This document shows positions 45,471 to 56,990 of a stretch of 64,000 nt of DNA, in pieces (positions within the stretch are counted from its first letter, which is position 1; each line of letters starts with the position of its first letter). Under the pieces are notes generated by a model that was not told the origin of the DNA, searched no databases, and saw only the letters and a list, made by a program, of their open reading frames with translations. The DNA is from Dactylis glomerata (Eukaryota > Streptophyta > Magnoliopsida > Poales > Poaceae): positions 248,001 through 312,000 of the forward strand of contig QXEO01000433.1 of assembly GCA_007115705.1 (NCBI GenBank), read 5' to 3'. Made by a program: the position numbers and the translations under genes.

Positions 45471-46731
45471 CCCGACGGGAAAAACCTAAGTACCCGATCA
45501 ATTTTCTAGAAACACATCGCGATCCGCCGCCATCGTCGACCCGATATCGGGAGGGTCCAGAAGCTCTTCCCGGCACCCTGCCAGAGAGGGGAATCGCCAC
45601 CAGAGGTCTTCTTCATCGCCATGCTTGCCTCCGGGGCGATGAGTGAGTAGTCTACCTTGGACTATGGGTCCATAGCAGTAGCTAGTTGGCTGTCTTCTCC
45701 ACCATGTGCTTCATTTTTAGATCTCGTGAGCTGCCCTACATGATCGTGATCACCGTTATGTAATTCTACATGTTTTGTTTGTTGGGATCCGATGAATATT
45801 GGTGTTATGATTGAGTTGATGTGCTGAATATTATCTTATGTTATCTCTATGTTGTTTATGATCTTGCATGCTCTCCGTTGTTAGTACCTATCTTGGCCGA
45901 GTAGATACTAGTGACTCCAAGAGGGGGTATTTATGCTCGATAGTTGGGTTCATTCCTCTATTTAATCTGGGGGAGTGACAGAAACCTCTAAGGTTGTAGA
46001 TGTGCTGTTGCCACTAGGGAGAAAACAACATTCTTATCTCTAAGGGCATATGCTTTGTTTACATTACGCACTTTGCTTAATGCAATTATCTGTTGTTCGC
46101 AACTTAATATTCACGGGGTCCTCGGATGATTCCCCGTGGGTGGATTATTAGTCATAGATGAAGTTGGATGGCGGTCTATGTATCTTATTGTAATGCCCAG
46201 AGTAAATCTCATAGTGATCCTCTCGACATATGCACATTATCTTTATTATATCAATTGCCCAACTGTAATTTGTTTACCCAGCATGTTGTTATTTATTTTA
46301 TGGAGAGACACCACTAGTGAACTGTGGACCCTGGTCCAATTCCCTTTATATTGCTATCACCTATTTACTTTACTCGCACTATTTACTTTCTTGCATACTA
46401 CTGTTGCTTTCCACTCGATACGCTCATTCCTTTGTTTACAGCAAACCGGTGAGATTGACAACCTCATCATAAGTTGGGAGCAAAGTTCTTGTTTGTGTTG
46501 TGTGCAGGTTCCGCGTTGCTGCTGGCGCGAAGCAAAGCACTGGACGAGGCGCCCAATAAATTGTCCGGAGCTGTCGCGAAGCTAGAAAGCATCACCTTTT
46601 TGAGTTTGGCTTTTTCGTGGACTGACAAACCTTGGTTTCTTACTGAGGAAAAATTTGCTACTGTGCTCATCATACCTTCCTCTTGGGGTTCCCAACTGGA
46701 CGGTGATTTACATCAACACCGTGCCGCATCA
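45471..46731 (+). repeat. E3 5' LTR, second part
   Basis: Resumes CCCGACGGGAAAAACCTAAG after the GACCC duplication and ends GTGCCGCATCA. The E3 PBS TCTGGCGCCGTTGCCGAGGA follows from about 46740, two mismatches or fewer to tRNA-Asp. Confidence 0.9.
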
Positions 46732-46920
46732 AGCTAATTTTCTGGCGCCGTTGCCGAGGAAAAAGAAGACTTCCACAAGGGGAGTTTCGCACGCACATTC
46801 TTTATTTTGTTTTAAGTTTTGCTTTACTTTATTTTTACTTGCTTTGTTTTATCAAAAGCACAAAAAATTTAGTTTCCTATTAGTTGTTATTTTTACTTCT
46901 CTGCTTTTAGCTTTGCTAGA

Positions 46921-47562
46921 ATGGCTACTCCTGAAAACACCAAGTTGTGTGATTTTACTAGCACTAATAATAGTGATTTTATCTGCACTCCTATTGCGCC
47001 GCCTGCTCCTGCTACAAATTTTTATGAGATTAAGCCTGCTTTGCTGAACCTTGTTATGAAAGAGCAATTTTCTGGTGCTAGTACTGATGATGCTGCAGCT
47101 GATGTCAACAATTTTGTTGAGCTATGTCAGATGCAGAAATATAAGGATGTAGAGAGTGATATTATTAAGCTTAAGTTGTTTCCTTTTTCTTTGAGAGGAA
47201 AAGCTAAGGATTGGTTGCTGTCTTTGCCTAAAAATAGTATTGATTCATGGGCTAAGTGTAAGGATGCTTTTATTGGAAGATACTATCCTCCTGCTAATAT
47301 TATAGCTTTGCGTAGCAATATTATAAAGTTTAGCCAGTTTGATAATGAACATGTTGCTCAGGCTTGGGAACGAATGAAATCTATGATAAAGAATTGCCCC
47401 ACTCATGGACTGACTACTTGGATGATTGTCCAAACTTTTTATGCAGGACTGAATTTTTCTTCAAGGAACCTTTTGGATTCAGCTGCTGGAGGCACTTGTA
47501 TGTCCCTTACCTTGTGCGCCGCAACAAAGCTTCTCGACAATATGATGGTAAATTATTCTGAA
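46921..47562 (+). pseudogene. E3 gag, N-terminal 214 codons, truncated by a Helitron
   Basis: A Retrotrans_gag-type protein starting MATPENTKLCDF. Core motifs: NFVELCQMQKYKDVE (64-78), LKLFPFSLRGKAKDWLLSLP (84-103), IDSWAKCKDAFIGRYYPP (107-124), FSQFDNEHVAQAWERMKSMI (137-156), QTFYAGLNFSSRNLLDSAAGG (171-191). This layout is typical of plant Ty3/gypsy gag. The frame is undamaged up to NYSE, where CTAG of the Helitron starts (47563). The remaining gag, the zinc knuckle and pol are absent from the window. It identifies the E lineage as gypsy-like. Confidence 0.88.
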
Positions 47563-50034
47563 CTAGCAGGGTGGCCCGCGCATTTGCGCGGCTAGCTTCC
47601 TTACAATGCTAGAGTTTTTATGCATTATTACATTCATGATTTTCTAACATTTTATTAGTATGTTCGATGTGAGATATTGGTGTCTGAGATTGATATTTTA
47701 TTTATCTCGACATGAACATTTATCCAGTTTAATTTGGACTTAAAAGACCCATTGAGCTTGTAGGTTGCTGGTAAACCCTTATTAAGTATATTACATCAAA
47801 CAATCGAAAAGCTATGACACACCATTGTAAATCAAATTTGCTACTGATATGTATGTTGGTTTTCTCTCTCACTCCTTATCTCCGAGTGTACCTTGTTGTC
47901 AATAATTTTTTGACAGTACAACACTCAACCGCAATTGGAAATTTCTCTATGAGGCTTTCATACTCTTTCTCCGTAGGCATCCTTATTGTGAGTATTATTA
48001 CTTCTATTTGTTCAATAAAATGACTCCAAGTCCTTTGAAAAATGTTTTACAAATACGTGGTTGCTCTAAAATAACATAGATTTCCATCTAATCTCGACTT
48101 TACCACTCATATATTTGCATCCAGAAAGTTTATCAATGACCACCAATTCATGCAGCCTCTCCTTTGTCCCATGTCATGGCAAACGATAGACTTGAGAATA
48201 ATATCCAATTAACCACCCTCACCAAGTACTTCTAGCCTCATGAGCTCCGCTTATGATCTTGAATTAATGCATGAATCTTCTTCTTTACAAATGAAATAGT
48301 ATGTTTTAACTTTTTACATCATGTTTACATGATTATTTAATTCTCTATGTACTAATTCTCAAATAAACTTTGCTAAAATATTTGATATTTTTTGAAAAAA
48401 ATTGCATAGACATGATTTTAACGGCTGGTTAATTTATCTTTTGTTGTTCTTGTTCCTCTTTTCATGTATTTTTCATCTTGATGATTCTGGACCATCGTCA
48501 TGACACGACGTCTTGTACTGGTAGACCTTGGTGAAATGGCCTCGTCATACTTAATTTAGAACTTCATCTTTGTCCGATTTCTAACTTAGTATGTGTATGG
48601 CTTGCTTACAGCGCCTTTGCCAATTAATCTCACTTATGCCGTGTTTTGGTCACAGGCAGAGAATTTTTGAAAGTTCCTGCAAGCATATGCTAGCCATATT
48701 AACTACTACTCCTTCTAATCCCATGAACTCGATCGATGTAGCACGCTTTATATGCCTCCTCAGCTTTGCTCGCCAACGTCAGGTCCTGGCGCCGTTTCGT
48801 CTATATGTCAGCAAATGTCAAAGCCAAAAACTTTTCATTGCTCCACTCATTGGAACCACTAAGCTGCTAGCATGGGTGACCATGACGACTGAAGTTTGAT
48901 GCACGCCGGCAACTTAATCAATATCCTCCACATAAACATTTCAGTCAGAATCGACTTCGTGCATTGAGCTGCCAGTTCAAACAATTTGTTTAGATGGAAT
49001 TGAACAATAAACTTGAGTCCATGGGGTGACCCAAAATATTCAAGCTCAGCTAATGAAAACTGCAGTTGCACAAATTCTCTACTACCGTTAGAAGTCCCAC
49101 CTGTGTTTGCCTCGCCATCGATCCAAACCTGCCTCGTGGTCTTCACACATCATAGTTTCACGCCAGATAGATATCACGCTAATTGGCCATACAGACTCGT
49201 TGAAGACTTGTGGTAGATTCCGGGCACCTTGGGTGTTCGTGAGATTCATTGGAGCGAGAACGTCGTCGTCCCCTCGACCTAGCTTCGCGGGACCGAGATC
49301 GATGTTGTTGCTTCGAGTTCATCGATCAACGGCTTTATGTTGTCCGGGTGTTTAGCTCAGTGGGAGCGAGATCGACATTTTTTCACGCGAACCCCAACAT
49401 GGAGACCGACGTTGTTGCATCCAGCTCATCGATCAGCCTTAATGCTATCCAGATCCACAACCGCTGTGATTGATGCTGCTCGGCTTTGATCCACACAACG
49501 TAGCCAGAGCCAGAGAGCTAAATCATCGAGATCCAACCACGATGAGGTAGCAAGAATCATAGGATACGGCGGCGATGCATGGATGATTGCTAGCTCGGGC
49601 GGGCGGGCGATGGTGCACAGGCGCAGATGCATGTATCATTGCGGGCATTAACAATTACTGATTCGCCGGCTTGCGGACGTCTGAGCGATGTAGCTGAGTT
49701 GATGTTGTAGCTTGATTCGCCGGATCAGCCATTGGAGTTGCGCGTGTGTGCTTCTCCCTGGTATACGTGTCTATTTAAGGATTGCAAAGTCGTATTGGAT
49801 TATGTTTTCGTTTTGTGAGTTCATGTGCTTCACGACAAGAAATCAATCAGCGGAAATCAATAAGCCGTGTGACTTCCAATCACGTTTCACGTTTGGCCTC
49901 TCTATAGCTATGTACGTCTCTTCAAATCATGTGTCTCCTTTTCTCATTAAATCTGAGCCACTCTTTTATGTTGATTTGTGCCTGCTCAATCCTAACCATT
50001 GGTTGTTAGTTGTTTTAATTATATAATAGATAGA
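47563..50034 (-). mobile_element. Non-autonomous Helitron, minus orientation
   Basis: On the minus strand the 3' end reads CCGCGCAAATGCGCGG (6-bp stem, AAAT loop), GCCACCCTG, CTAG, and then T from the target. The 5' end is taken as TCTATCTATTATATAATT (50034 downwards) preceded by A; a 4-bp repeat leaves 50030 as an alternative. The A/T insertion rule is met on both sides. The 2.5 kb interior has no Rep/helicase and no recognised captured gene. A GC-richer part, 49080-49640, shows only short frames. Confidence 0.7.
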
Positions 50035-50088
50035 TGAAGTGCTAGTTACCTCAGTAGGCTCTTTGAAGGTTCCCGAAGATGATTCAAC

Positions 50089-50712
50089 CTACAAGTCACC
50101 CTTAGTGGAACTAAGAGTCTTACCAATCTTAAGAACATGTTGAGATTTAAGCGCAGAAAGCTTGGGAACATACATGAATTTTTGCTCTTTTCCAACAAAC
50201 ACTTTCTCCTTCTTAAATTTAAGAGAAGAGAAGATTAAACTAAGAGTTTCCATAGACTCCTCTAGTTTACCAATCCTCAAGTTTTGATTGTCATGAGTAG
50301 TGCTAGCCTCTAAAATGGTAATTCTCTTACCAATATTTTCTATTAATTCACTAACGCGGCTAGCATTTTCTAGGATACTTGGCAAACTTTTTTCTAAGGA
50401 GCTGAGCTTTTCTACCACCTCTTCCAAGGTGGTCTCAGTCTTAGCAACATGAATAGGTGGTACTCCCACTAAACTTTCAATTATGGTGCATGCTTCTCCC
50501 GCAGGAGTACCCAGAAAATTACCTCCTGTAAGAGTATCAAGAACATACCTATTCCAGCTAGATATACCAACATAAAAATTTCTAAGGAGGATCGTGGTGG
50601 AGTGCTTCTTGGTACACCTATGATGAGCATTGTTAATACGGTACCAAGCATCTTTTAAACTTTCTCCGCCTTGTTGCTTGAAACTACGAACTTCTACTTC
50701 AGGATTACTCAT
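50089..50712 (-). CDS. E4 ORF, 207 aa: C-terminal gag half fused to a coiled coil
   Basis: From MSNPEVEVRSFKQQGGE (50712). Residues about 9-82 (SFKQQGGESLKDAWYRI, LLRNFYVGISSWNRYVLDTL, GGNFLGTPAGEACTIIESL) align with residues 137-208 of the E3 gag. The N-terminal gag half, including the LRGKAKDWL region, is absent. Residues about 92-165 are heptad-rich (TTLEEVVEKLSSLEKSLPSI), a probable coiled coil. The stop (50089) may be secondary, since the next 18 codons stay open to the Helitron. It could be a non-autonomous gag derivative able to co-assemble with full gag; that is inference. Confidence 0.7.
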   Translation of the reverse strand: MSNPEVEVRSFKQQGGESLKDAWYRINNAHHRCTKKHSTTILLRNFYVGISSWNRYVLDTLTGGNFLGTPAGEACTIIESLVGVPPIHVAKTETTLEEVVEKLSSLEKSLPSILENASRVSELIENIGKRITILEASTTHDNQNLRIGKLEESMETLSLIFSSLKFKKEKVFVGKEQKFMYVPKLSALKSQHVLKIGKTLSSTKGDL

Positions 50713-50907
50713 TGTAACAAAACTAAAAGCAGATAAGTAAAAACAACTACCAAGGATTCTAATTTTTTTGGGTTTTTGATAAAAAGCAATGCAGGTAAAA
50801 TAAAATAAAGTAAAGCAAAACAAATAACAAAGTAAAGAATGTGTGTGCGAAGAACTCCCCTCGCAGAAGTCTTCTCTCTTCCCCAGCAACGGCGCCAGAA
50901 AAGTAGG

Positions 50908-52499
50908 TGATGCTTCAGGTGAACGTGGCAACAGACAGTCCTTGTGCGTGGTGAATGACCAGCCCGTTGGGAACCCCAAGAGGAAGGTATGATGAGTGCA
51001 GCAGCAAGTTTTCCCTCAGTTAAGAAACCAAGGTTTATCGAACAGGAGAAGGGAGACGATGACGACTGAAGGTGTTGTGGAACCTGCACACACACAAACA
51101 AATACTTTGTTCCCAACTTGCGATGAGGTTGTCAATCTCACCGGTTTGCTTGAAACAAAGGTTATGAGTGTATCGAGTGGAAAACAGTAGTAATATGCGA
51201 GTAAAGTAAATAGTACGGGAAAAGTAAACAGGTGATTGCAAATATGATTAAAATAGGACCGGGGTCCACAGTTCACTAGTGGTGTCTCTCCATAGATAAA
51301 TAACATGCTGGGTAAACAAATTACAGTTGGGCAATTGATAGAATAAAGATAACGTGATATGTCAAGAAGATCACTATGAGATTTACTCTGGGCATTACAA
51401 CAAAATACATAGACCGCCATCCAACTGCATCTATGACTAATAATCCACCCTCGGGGATATCATCCGAACACCCCAAAAGTATTAAGTTGCGAACAACAGA
51501 TAATTGCATTAAGCAAAGTGTGTAATGTAAACAAAGCATATGCCCTTGAGCATATGAATGTTGTTTTCTCCCTAGTAGCAACAGCACATCTACCACCTTA
51601 GAGGTTTCTGTCACTCCCCCAGGTGAAATAGAGACATGAACCCACTATCGAGCATAAAGACCCCCTCTTGGAGTCACTAGCAACTACTCGGCCAAGATAG
51701 CTACTAACAACGGAGAGCATGCAAGATCATAAACAACATAGAGATAACAAAAGATATAATTCAGTACAGCAACTTAATCATAAATACCAATATTCATCGG
51801 ATCCCAACAAACCAACATCATAGAATTACATAACGGTGATCTCAATCATGTAGGGCAGCTCATGAGATCTAAACATGAAGCACATGGTGGAGAAGACAAC
51901 CATCTATCTACTGCTATGGACCCATAGTCCAAGGTAGACTACTCACTCATCGCTCCGGAGGCAAGCATGGCGATGAAGAAGACCTCCGGTGGCGATTCCC
52001 CTCTCCGGCAGGGTGCCGGGAAGAGCTTCTGGACCCTCCCGATCTTCGGGTCGACGGCGGCGGCGGATCGCGATGTATTCTGGAAAACTGATCGGTCCCT
52101 TAGGTTTTTCTCGTCGGGGGGTACTTATAGGCGAAAGGGCGATGCCAGAGGAGAGACCATGGCCCCTCACGTGGGCCCGGCGTGGCCAGGGGGGTGGCCG
52201 CGCCGCCCCTGTGTGGGGGGGCCACGTGGCCCCCCTCCGTCAGGTCTTTGGATGTTTGGGAGCTTCCCGGTAAAATATGACTTCAGGAACTTGTTTTGTC
52301 CAATTCCGAGAATATTTCCTGTGTATCACTCTGAAACACAAAAACAGCAGAAAACAGGAAACTGGCACTGTGGCACTTCGTTAATAGGTTAGTTCCGGAA
52401 AATGTATAAAAGTGCCACTAAGTGTAACGAAACAATAGGCAAATGGTGTAAAAACAAGCATGGAGCATCAAAAATTATAGATACGTTTGAGACGTATCA
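50908..52499 (-). repeat. E4 5' LTR (minus orientation)
   Basis: About 1,592 bp, TGATACGTCTC...GAAGCATCA. It lacks the extra PBS copy seen at the E1 LTR end. Confidence 0.85.
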
Positions 52500-53954
52500 A
52501 TGCCCACGTGCAACGGTCAGCGACCAGTCAAATCACACAGAGAGTGACTCTCTCAGTTACGTCACAAGCGTTAAGTCGCTAAAAAATAAGAAATTAGAAT
52601 ACGATTCGAAGATCATGGCTACCCACAGGAAATTCAGTAATAGCCTCGAGTGCTACTCTAATCATCGGTAATGATCAAAGTACCCGGCGAATATTCAATG
52701 AGAAATACAAGGCAGCAGTGAAGAAACACTTATCTTTGAGTCTATACCCAAAAAAATACCTTCGGCTATAGCCTCGGGGGCTACTACCATCGGGAGCGCT
52801 AGGCACGCACCCGACGATATAATTGAGCAAAACAAGCAGCTACGTAAAGGATGCAAGGAAAAAAAGTTTACTTGAGCCTATACTCAAAATATTTTTGACT
52901 ATAGCCTCTAGGGCTACTCCCATCGGAAGCGCTGGCAACGCACCCGACGAAATTTCAGTTTCCAAGAATAATAAAGAAGGCGAAAGAAAACTTGTTTATT
53001 GATGTTACTCCCATCGGGAGGGAATTCATATTAGTCAAAAGTTGGACAACCCGAAGATTTTCAGTATTGAAACAATCAAACAAGGCTAAAACAATTGCAA
53101 GATATGATTCTCGAGTTGTGTCATCGCGACAAAACTCGAATGCCATGATTGAAACAGATTGTGAAGGTAAGACCCCAGGATCCGTCCTATGTGGCCTAGT
53201 ATATGCACCTGGATGTGCGCTACTAGTAACTTTCTGTGTCTACGATGCGAAGAAAATCCCAGTGGACGCACTGGGTAGCCTGAGAACCACTGGAATCCTT
53301 TCTTTGTAAGTCCTAAATGCAGAAAAAGATTGGGTTAGACCAGGTCCCAGACTCAAGTCCAAGGGGATTGAGTTTGAAGTAGGTAACAAGTATTTGCTCC
53401 GGCAGTTAACTGGCCTCTTGATCCGTCAGAGTTGTCAGGCTTGTTAACCAAAAACCCCTTGCGAAATAATATAATGAAAGTTGTTTGATTGAGTACAGGG
53501 AGAAGAGGAAGTCGAAGATTGATCCAGTCAAAGATATGAAGACTTGAGATTCAACCCGAATCTACAATTCTGGTAGAATCTCGGGGTCTACAATTCTGGT
53601 AGAATCTCGGGGTCTACTAACAAGGGTATAGCTAATAGAGCCAGTTACTTGTGTACCCCTGAGGACCGTTAAGCTAGGCCCAAGGATAATCATAGTCAAA
53701 GTATGAGTCCATGTCGTATACAGACATTGTAATATGTGTCAGACCCGACCGGTTCCTTGAGACCTGGCCACCTATATATATAGGGGCCAGGAGAGGCCGG
53801 TCAGGGACAGATTGAGAGTAAGCCAAGTTGACCACCACGTTTATTGCCGATACACACCTTGCTTGACTGATCTTTACCTTCGATTTCATCCGATGCCCTA
53901 TTCCCCCGATCCTAAGTCCTTCATCTTGGACATTTGTCGAGTTAACCCTCGTCA
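52500..53954 (+). mobile_element. Element F, right copy: internal part and 3' LTR (53618-53954)
   Basis: The 337-bp LTR starts TAACAAGGGTATAG (TG mutated to TA) and ends GTTAACCCTCGTCA. TATATATATAGGGGCC (about 53773) is its TATA box. PPT-like CTCGGGGTCTAC lies upstream and is partly duplicated. The interior has two to three copies of the GGGCTACTCCCATCGGGAG block (52780, 52910, 53005) also present in N1. No gag or pol. The 5' part was lost or displaced where E4 lies. Confidence 0.8.
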
Positions 53955-55860
53955 CTAGGGCAATTAGGGATGAACCTTTCAAAACATCTGAAACAAAGCA
54001 TTGACACTCCAAGATCACATAAAACCTCAAACTATAGCATATTAACCTTGTTTTTCCTACCTGCCACCTTAGGGTTTGCAGTAGTAGGTATCACACCTCA
54101 CAGATTAATACAAAAACCAATATATATATGATAGAGCAATAAAGGTATAGTAACAGACATCAAGTTACTCGGGCCATAGTAACAAGCTTTAAACATAGCA
54201 AAAAGGTGCACTAACAATCATACAAAAGTATATTCATACCAAGAATCGATAAATCCGGTTGCTATGCTGATGGCAGCAACTCTATTCTTCAAATGCCACT
54301 CCTTGGGACTCCAAGCGCAGAGTGATGCAGCTAGAGAAGTTTTCCCACAAGTGTGAATTGGGGTTCTTATCGCACTCTCGGGGAAGCCTGAGGTTGGTTC
54401 CTTTTCTTGACTCTTCAAGCATCCTGCAATAGCAAACAAACAGTTCTCCATCCCCAAGTGACTGTGGTGGTTGTCAATCACCAACAACTCACAAGATTAA
54501 CAAAAACAAAGGAAACAATGAGGATAAGGTTTTTAGTGAAAGAACTGAAAGTAAAATAGAGCAAAAGTAACTAGAGAACTTCTTATGATTACAAATTGGA
54601 CTAGGGATCATGTTTTCACTTGATTTCCCTCTCTCATAAATATGGTGGTAATAAAGCACAAATGACAAATTAAGAGCATGCAACTACACAAGAGGTCACT
54701 CAATAAGCATAAACATGGGCATCACGTCCAAACATAGAGTTGATGTTTAGTCAACTCACTGATACTCCTTTGACAAGGAAGTCCACCTCAAGTCAAATTT
54801 AAGACTTAACAGAGTATTGCATTAAGAACTATAACATGATGTTGAAAACACATGCATCCTTGCAAGCAAGGGGTCCTTTCTATCACTAAACTTTTATGCA
54901 TTATTAACCATACCGAAGCAACCATAGAAAGGTGAAAACCTTAGCAGCCTAGAGATTATTGTCACTTCCCCAAACCACTACAAGATTGCTCCAACTAATG
55001 CACACATCCCGCACACGCGCCCTAGCATACTAGTTTGATCAAGACCAACAAAGAAGAATGGGATAACATATACATCTACTCATACATCAAGGACATAAAT
55101 ATCTTTGCATCTCATAAATCATCTCGCAAACATAAGATCCACCACATAGGTAATACAAATATGGTCACAATCATGATAGGCAGCTCATGTGACTCTAATC
55201 TATGAAGCACGAGAGAGAGTTTGATACAAGATAGTTGCACAATTCCCATGTCCAGGGGTGAAATACTCCCTCTTTATCATGTTGCTGAAGGAGACAGTGT
55301 CGATGGAGTCGAAGGGGCAACCGAGAGCAGCTCCAGTAGCATCCCCCTCCTATCCTCACAGTCTTCAGATCCATACGGTGTGTTTCATGTTTCTCTGCCG
55401 CCCGATCGAAAAATCACCAAAAGGTGGGTATATAGTTGGTTTTAGGTCGAGACGGCTCCATAGAGTCCAAGGTTGCATTGAAACCATGCTCGAGAGCCGA
55501 GATGGGGCCCACCACATGGTTAGCAAGTGGGACCATGTAGTCCCTCTCTTTTGGTCCTCGTGGCATCCCCTGTTGACTTCTTTTTCTCACGATCTTCTAT
55601 TTCCCAAAAAAATGACATGGTAGAAAAGTTTGGGTTTGTTTGACGACCAGAATTTCCATGAAAGTCAAAAACATGCAAAAAGAGGGAAATCTGCTTTGCA
55701 GTGTTAAAACCAAATGAAAGGGGATTGTTTAGAAAACCCTGGAATCAATGGCAAGCAAGTTCAATTCCTTATAAAACTATCAAATAACAAGGAATGATCT
55801 AAAAACTACAAAGTTCATGGATGCTACATGCATCATATGCATTATTACATGATTCCCCTT
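53955..55860 (-). mobile_element. Degenerate gypsy LTR-like sequence, minus orientation
   Basis: On the minus strand this stretch has the same order of landmarks as the E LTRs: a TATATACCC box (about 55432), a GC-rich leader, CACATGAGCTGCCTATCATG (about 55190; compare CTCATGAGCTGCCCTACATG in E1), and a long T-rich tail. Overall identity is low. Ends and duplications were not found. No ORF with a known motif. Confidence 0.4.
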
Positions 55861-55971
55861 ACCCTATGTTGCTATGGAGGATTACTCACACACGACAATG
55901 AGAGATGAAGGCATGATAGTGAAGATTGTCATGGTGTCGATGGCGATGATGAAGGCGAAGAAATCTTCCTC

Positions 55972-56607
55972 ATGGATGTTGACAGAGTATTCATGGACGC
56001 AGGAAGCGGCATAAACCTAATCTACGCAAAAACGCTACGGGCAATGCACATCTCACTCGAGTTCCTAAAACCGATAGATTGCTCCTTCCATGGAATCGTC
56101 ACGGGATGCGCCAATTACCCATTGGGTCGAATAACACTCAAAATTTGCTTCGGCAACCGTTGTAACTTTAGGCGAGAAAAGCTAGAGTTTGAAGTCATGG
56201 ACTGGCTATCTCAATACCACGCGATCCTTGGACGACCCGTGTTTTTGCATTTCATGGCAGTTCCTCACTACACATACCTGGTGCTCAAAATGCCAGGACT
56301 AAAGTGAATCATCATAGTCAAAGGAAACTTCGAACTCTCAGATATATGCGACAAAGAATTTCACAAGATGGCGCAAATATTTGGCATGACAACTGAATAC
56401 GCAGGACCAAAGGAAAGTGCAGAGCTCAACACATCGTCCAATGTAGGTCGATCCCCACCAGATAAGGTCTTCAATGCCACACCGATGCAAAGAAAATTTG
56501 AGTTCATCCATATGACCCGAACGAAGCTGCTCCAATCGAGTCGGGTACTCCTATCACTTACGTGCAATCTTTTATTAATCAAGGCTTTTCAGCTAGAAAC
56601 TTTGAGT
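55972..56607 (+). pseudogene. Gypsy (Tat-like) retropepsin fragment with in-frame stop
   Basis: The frame gives VFMDAGSGINLIYAKTLRAM, PLGRITLKICFG, YHAILGRPVFLHFMAVPHY and LKMPG, the layout of the aspartic protease of Tat-lineage Ty3/gypsy elements. The active-site triplet is DAG. TGA at 56305-56307 breaks the frame, which then continues to KEFHKMAQIFGM and FEFIHMTRTK. RT, RNase H and integrase are absent. What follows is non-coding. Confidence 0.8.
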
Positions 56608-56610
56608 TAG

Positions 56611-56990
56611 TTAAATAAGGCTATTCAGCCATAAGTTATAGGGTTAAAGCTCTCTGAACCTAGAAAACAGGCTAACGGTCGGGTTCCTTGGGCCACCTAT
56701 ATGTATCTTTACATTCGGCATATAAATAAAAGCTAAGTTCCCTATACCTTGTCTTTGGTTACTTTGTATTTATGCTCGTGGGCTCACCTCCACATACGCA
56801 CGGCAACTTAAAACTTCACTGGTCGCGGTGTCATGAATACAAATTTTGACTACAATAAACACATGAGACAAATCACATTTTGAATTGAGTAGCTGATACA
56901 GCCGCATAGGCATCAGGCTAACTCAAAATTCTCATGTGCAAGAACATTACTTTGATAAAATTGGAAATTGTTTTATATATATAGCTTTAT
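56611..56990 (+). other. Non-coding part of the Tat-like remnant
   Basis: No ORF or motif. Lies between the protease fragment and the 3' end of the antisense ORF. Confidence 0.5.

Larger units (their letters stand above)
50035..52499 (-). mobile_element. E4: truncated member of the E lineage, minus orientation (5' LTR, PBS, gag-derived ORF)
   Basis: Minus-strand LTR from 52499 (TGATACGTCTCAAACG) to about 50908, PBS TCTGGCGCCGTTGCTGGGGA at about 50898-50879, then leader and ORF. The element stops at the Helitron boundary, so its 3' half and 3' LTR are missing. No target duplication can be checked. Confidence 0.85.

Noticed and set aside
47240..47440. Minus-strand ORF inside E3 gag
   Set aside because: Shadow of the gag frame.
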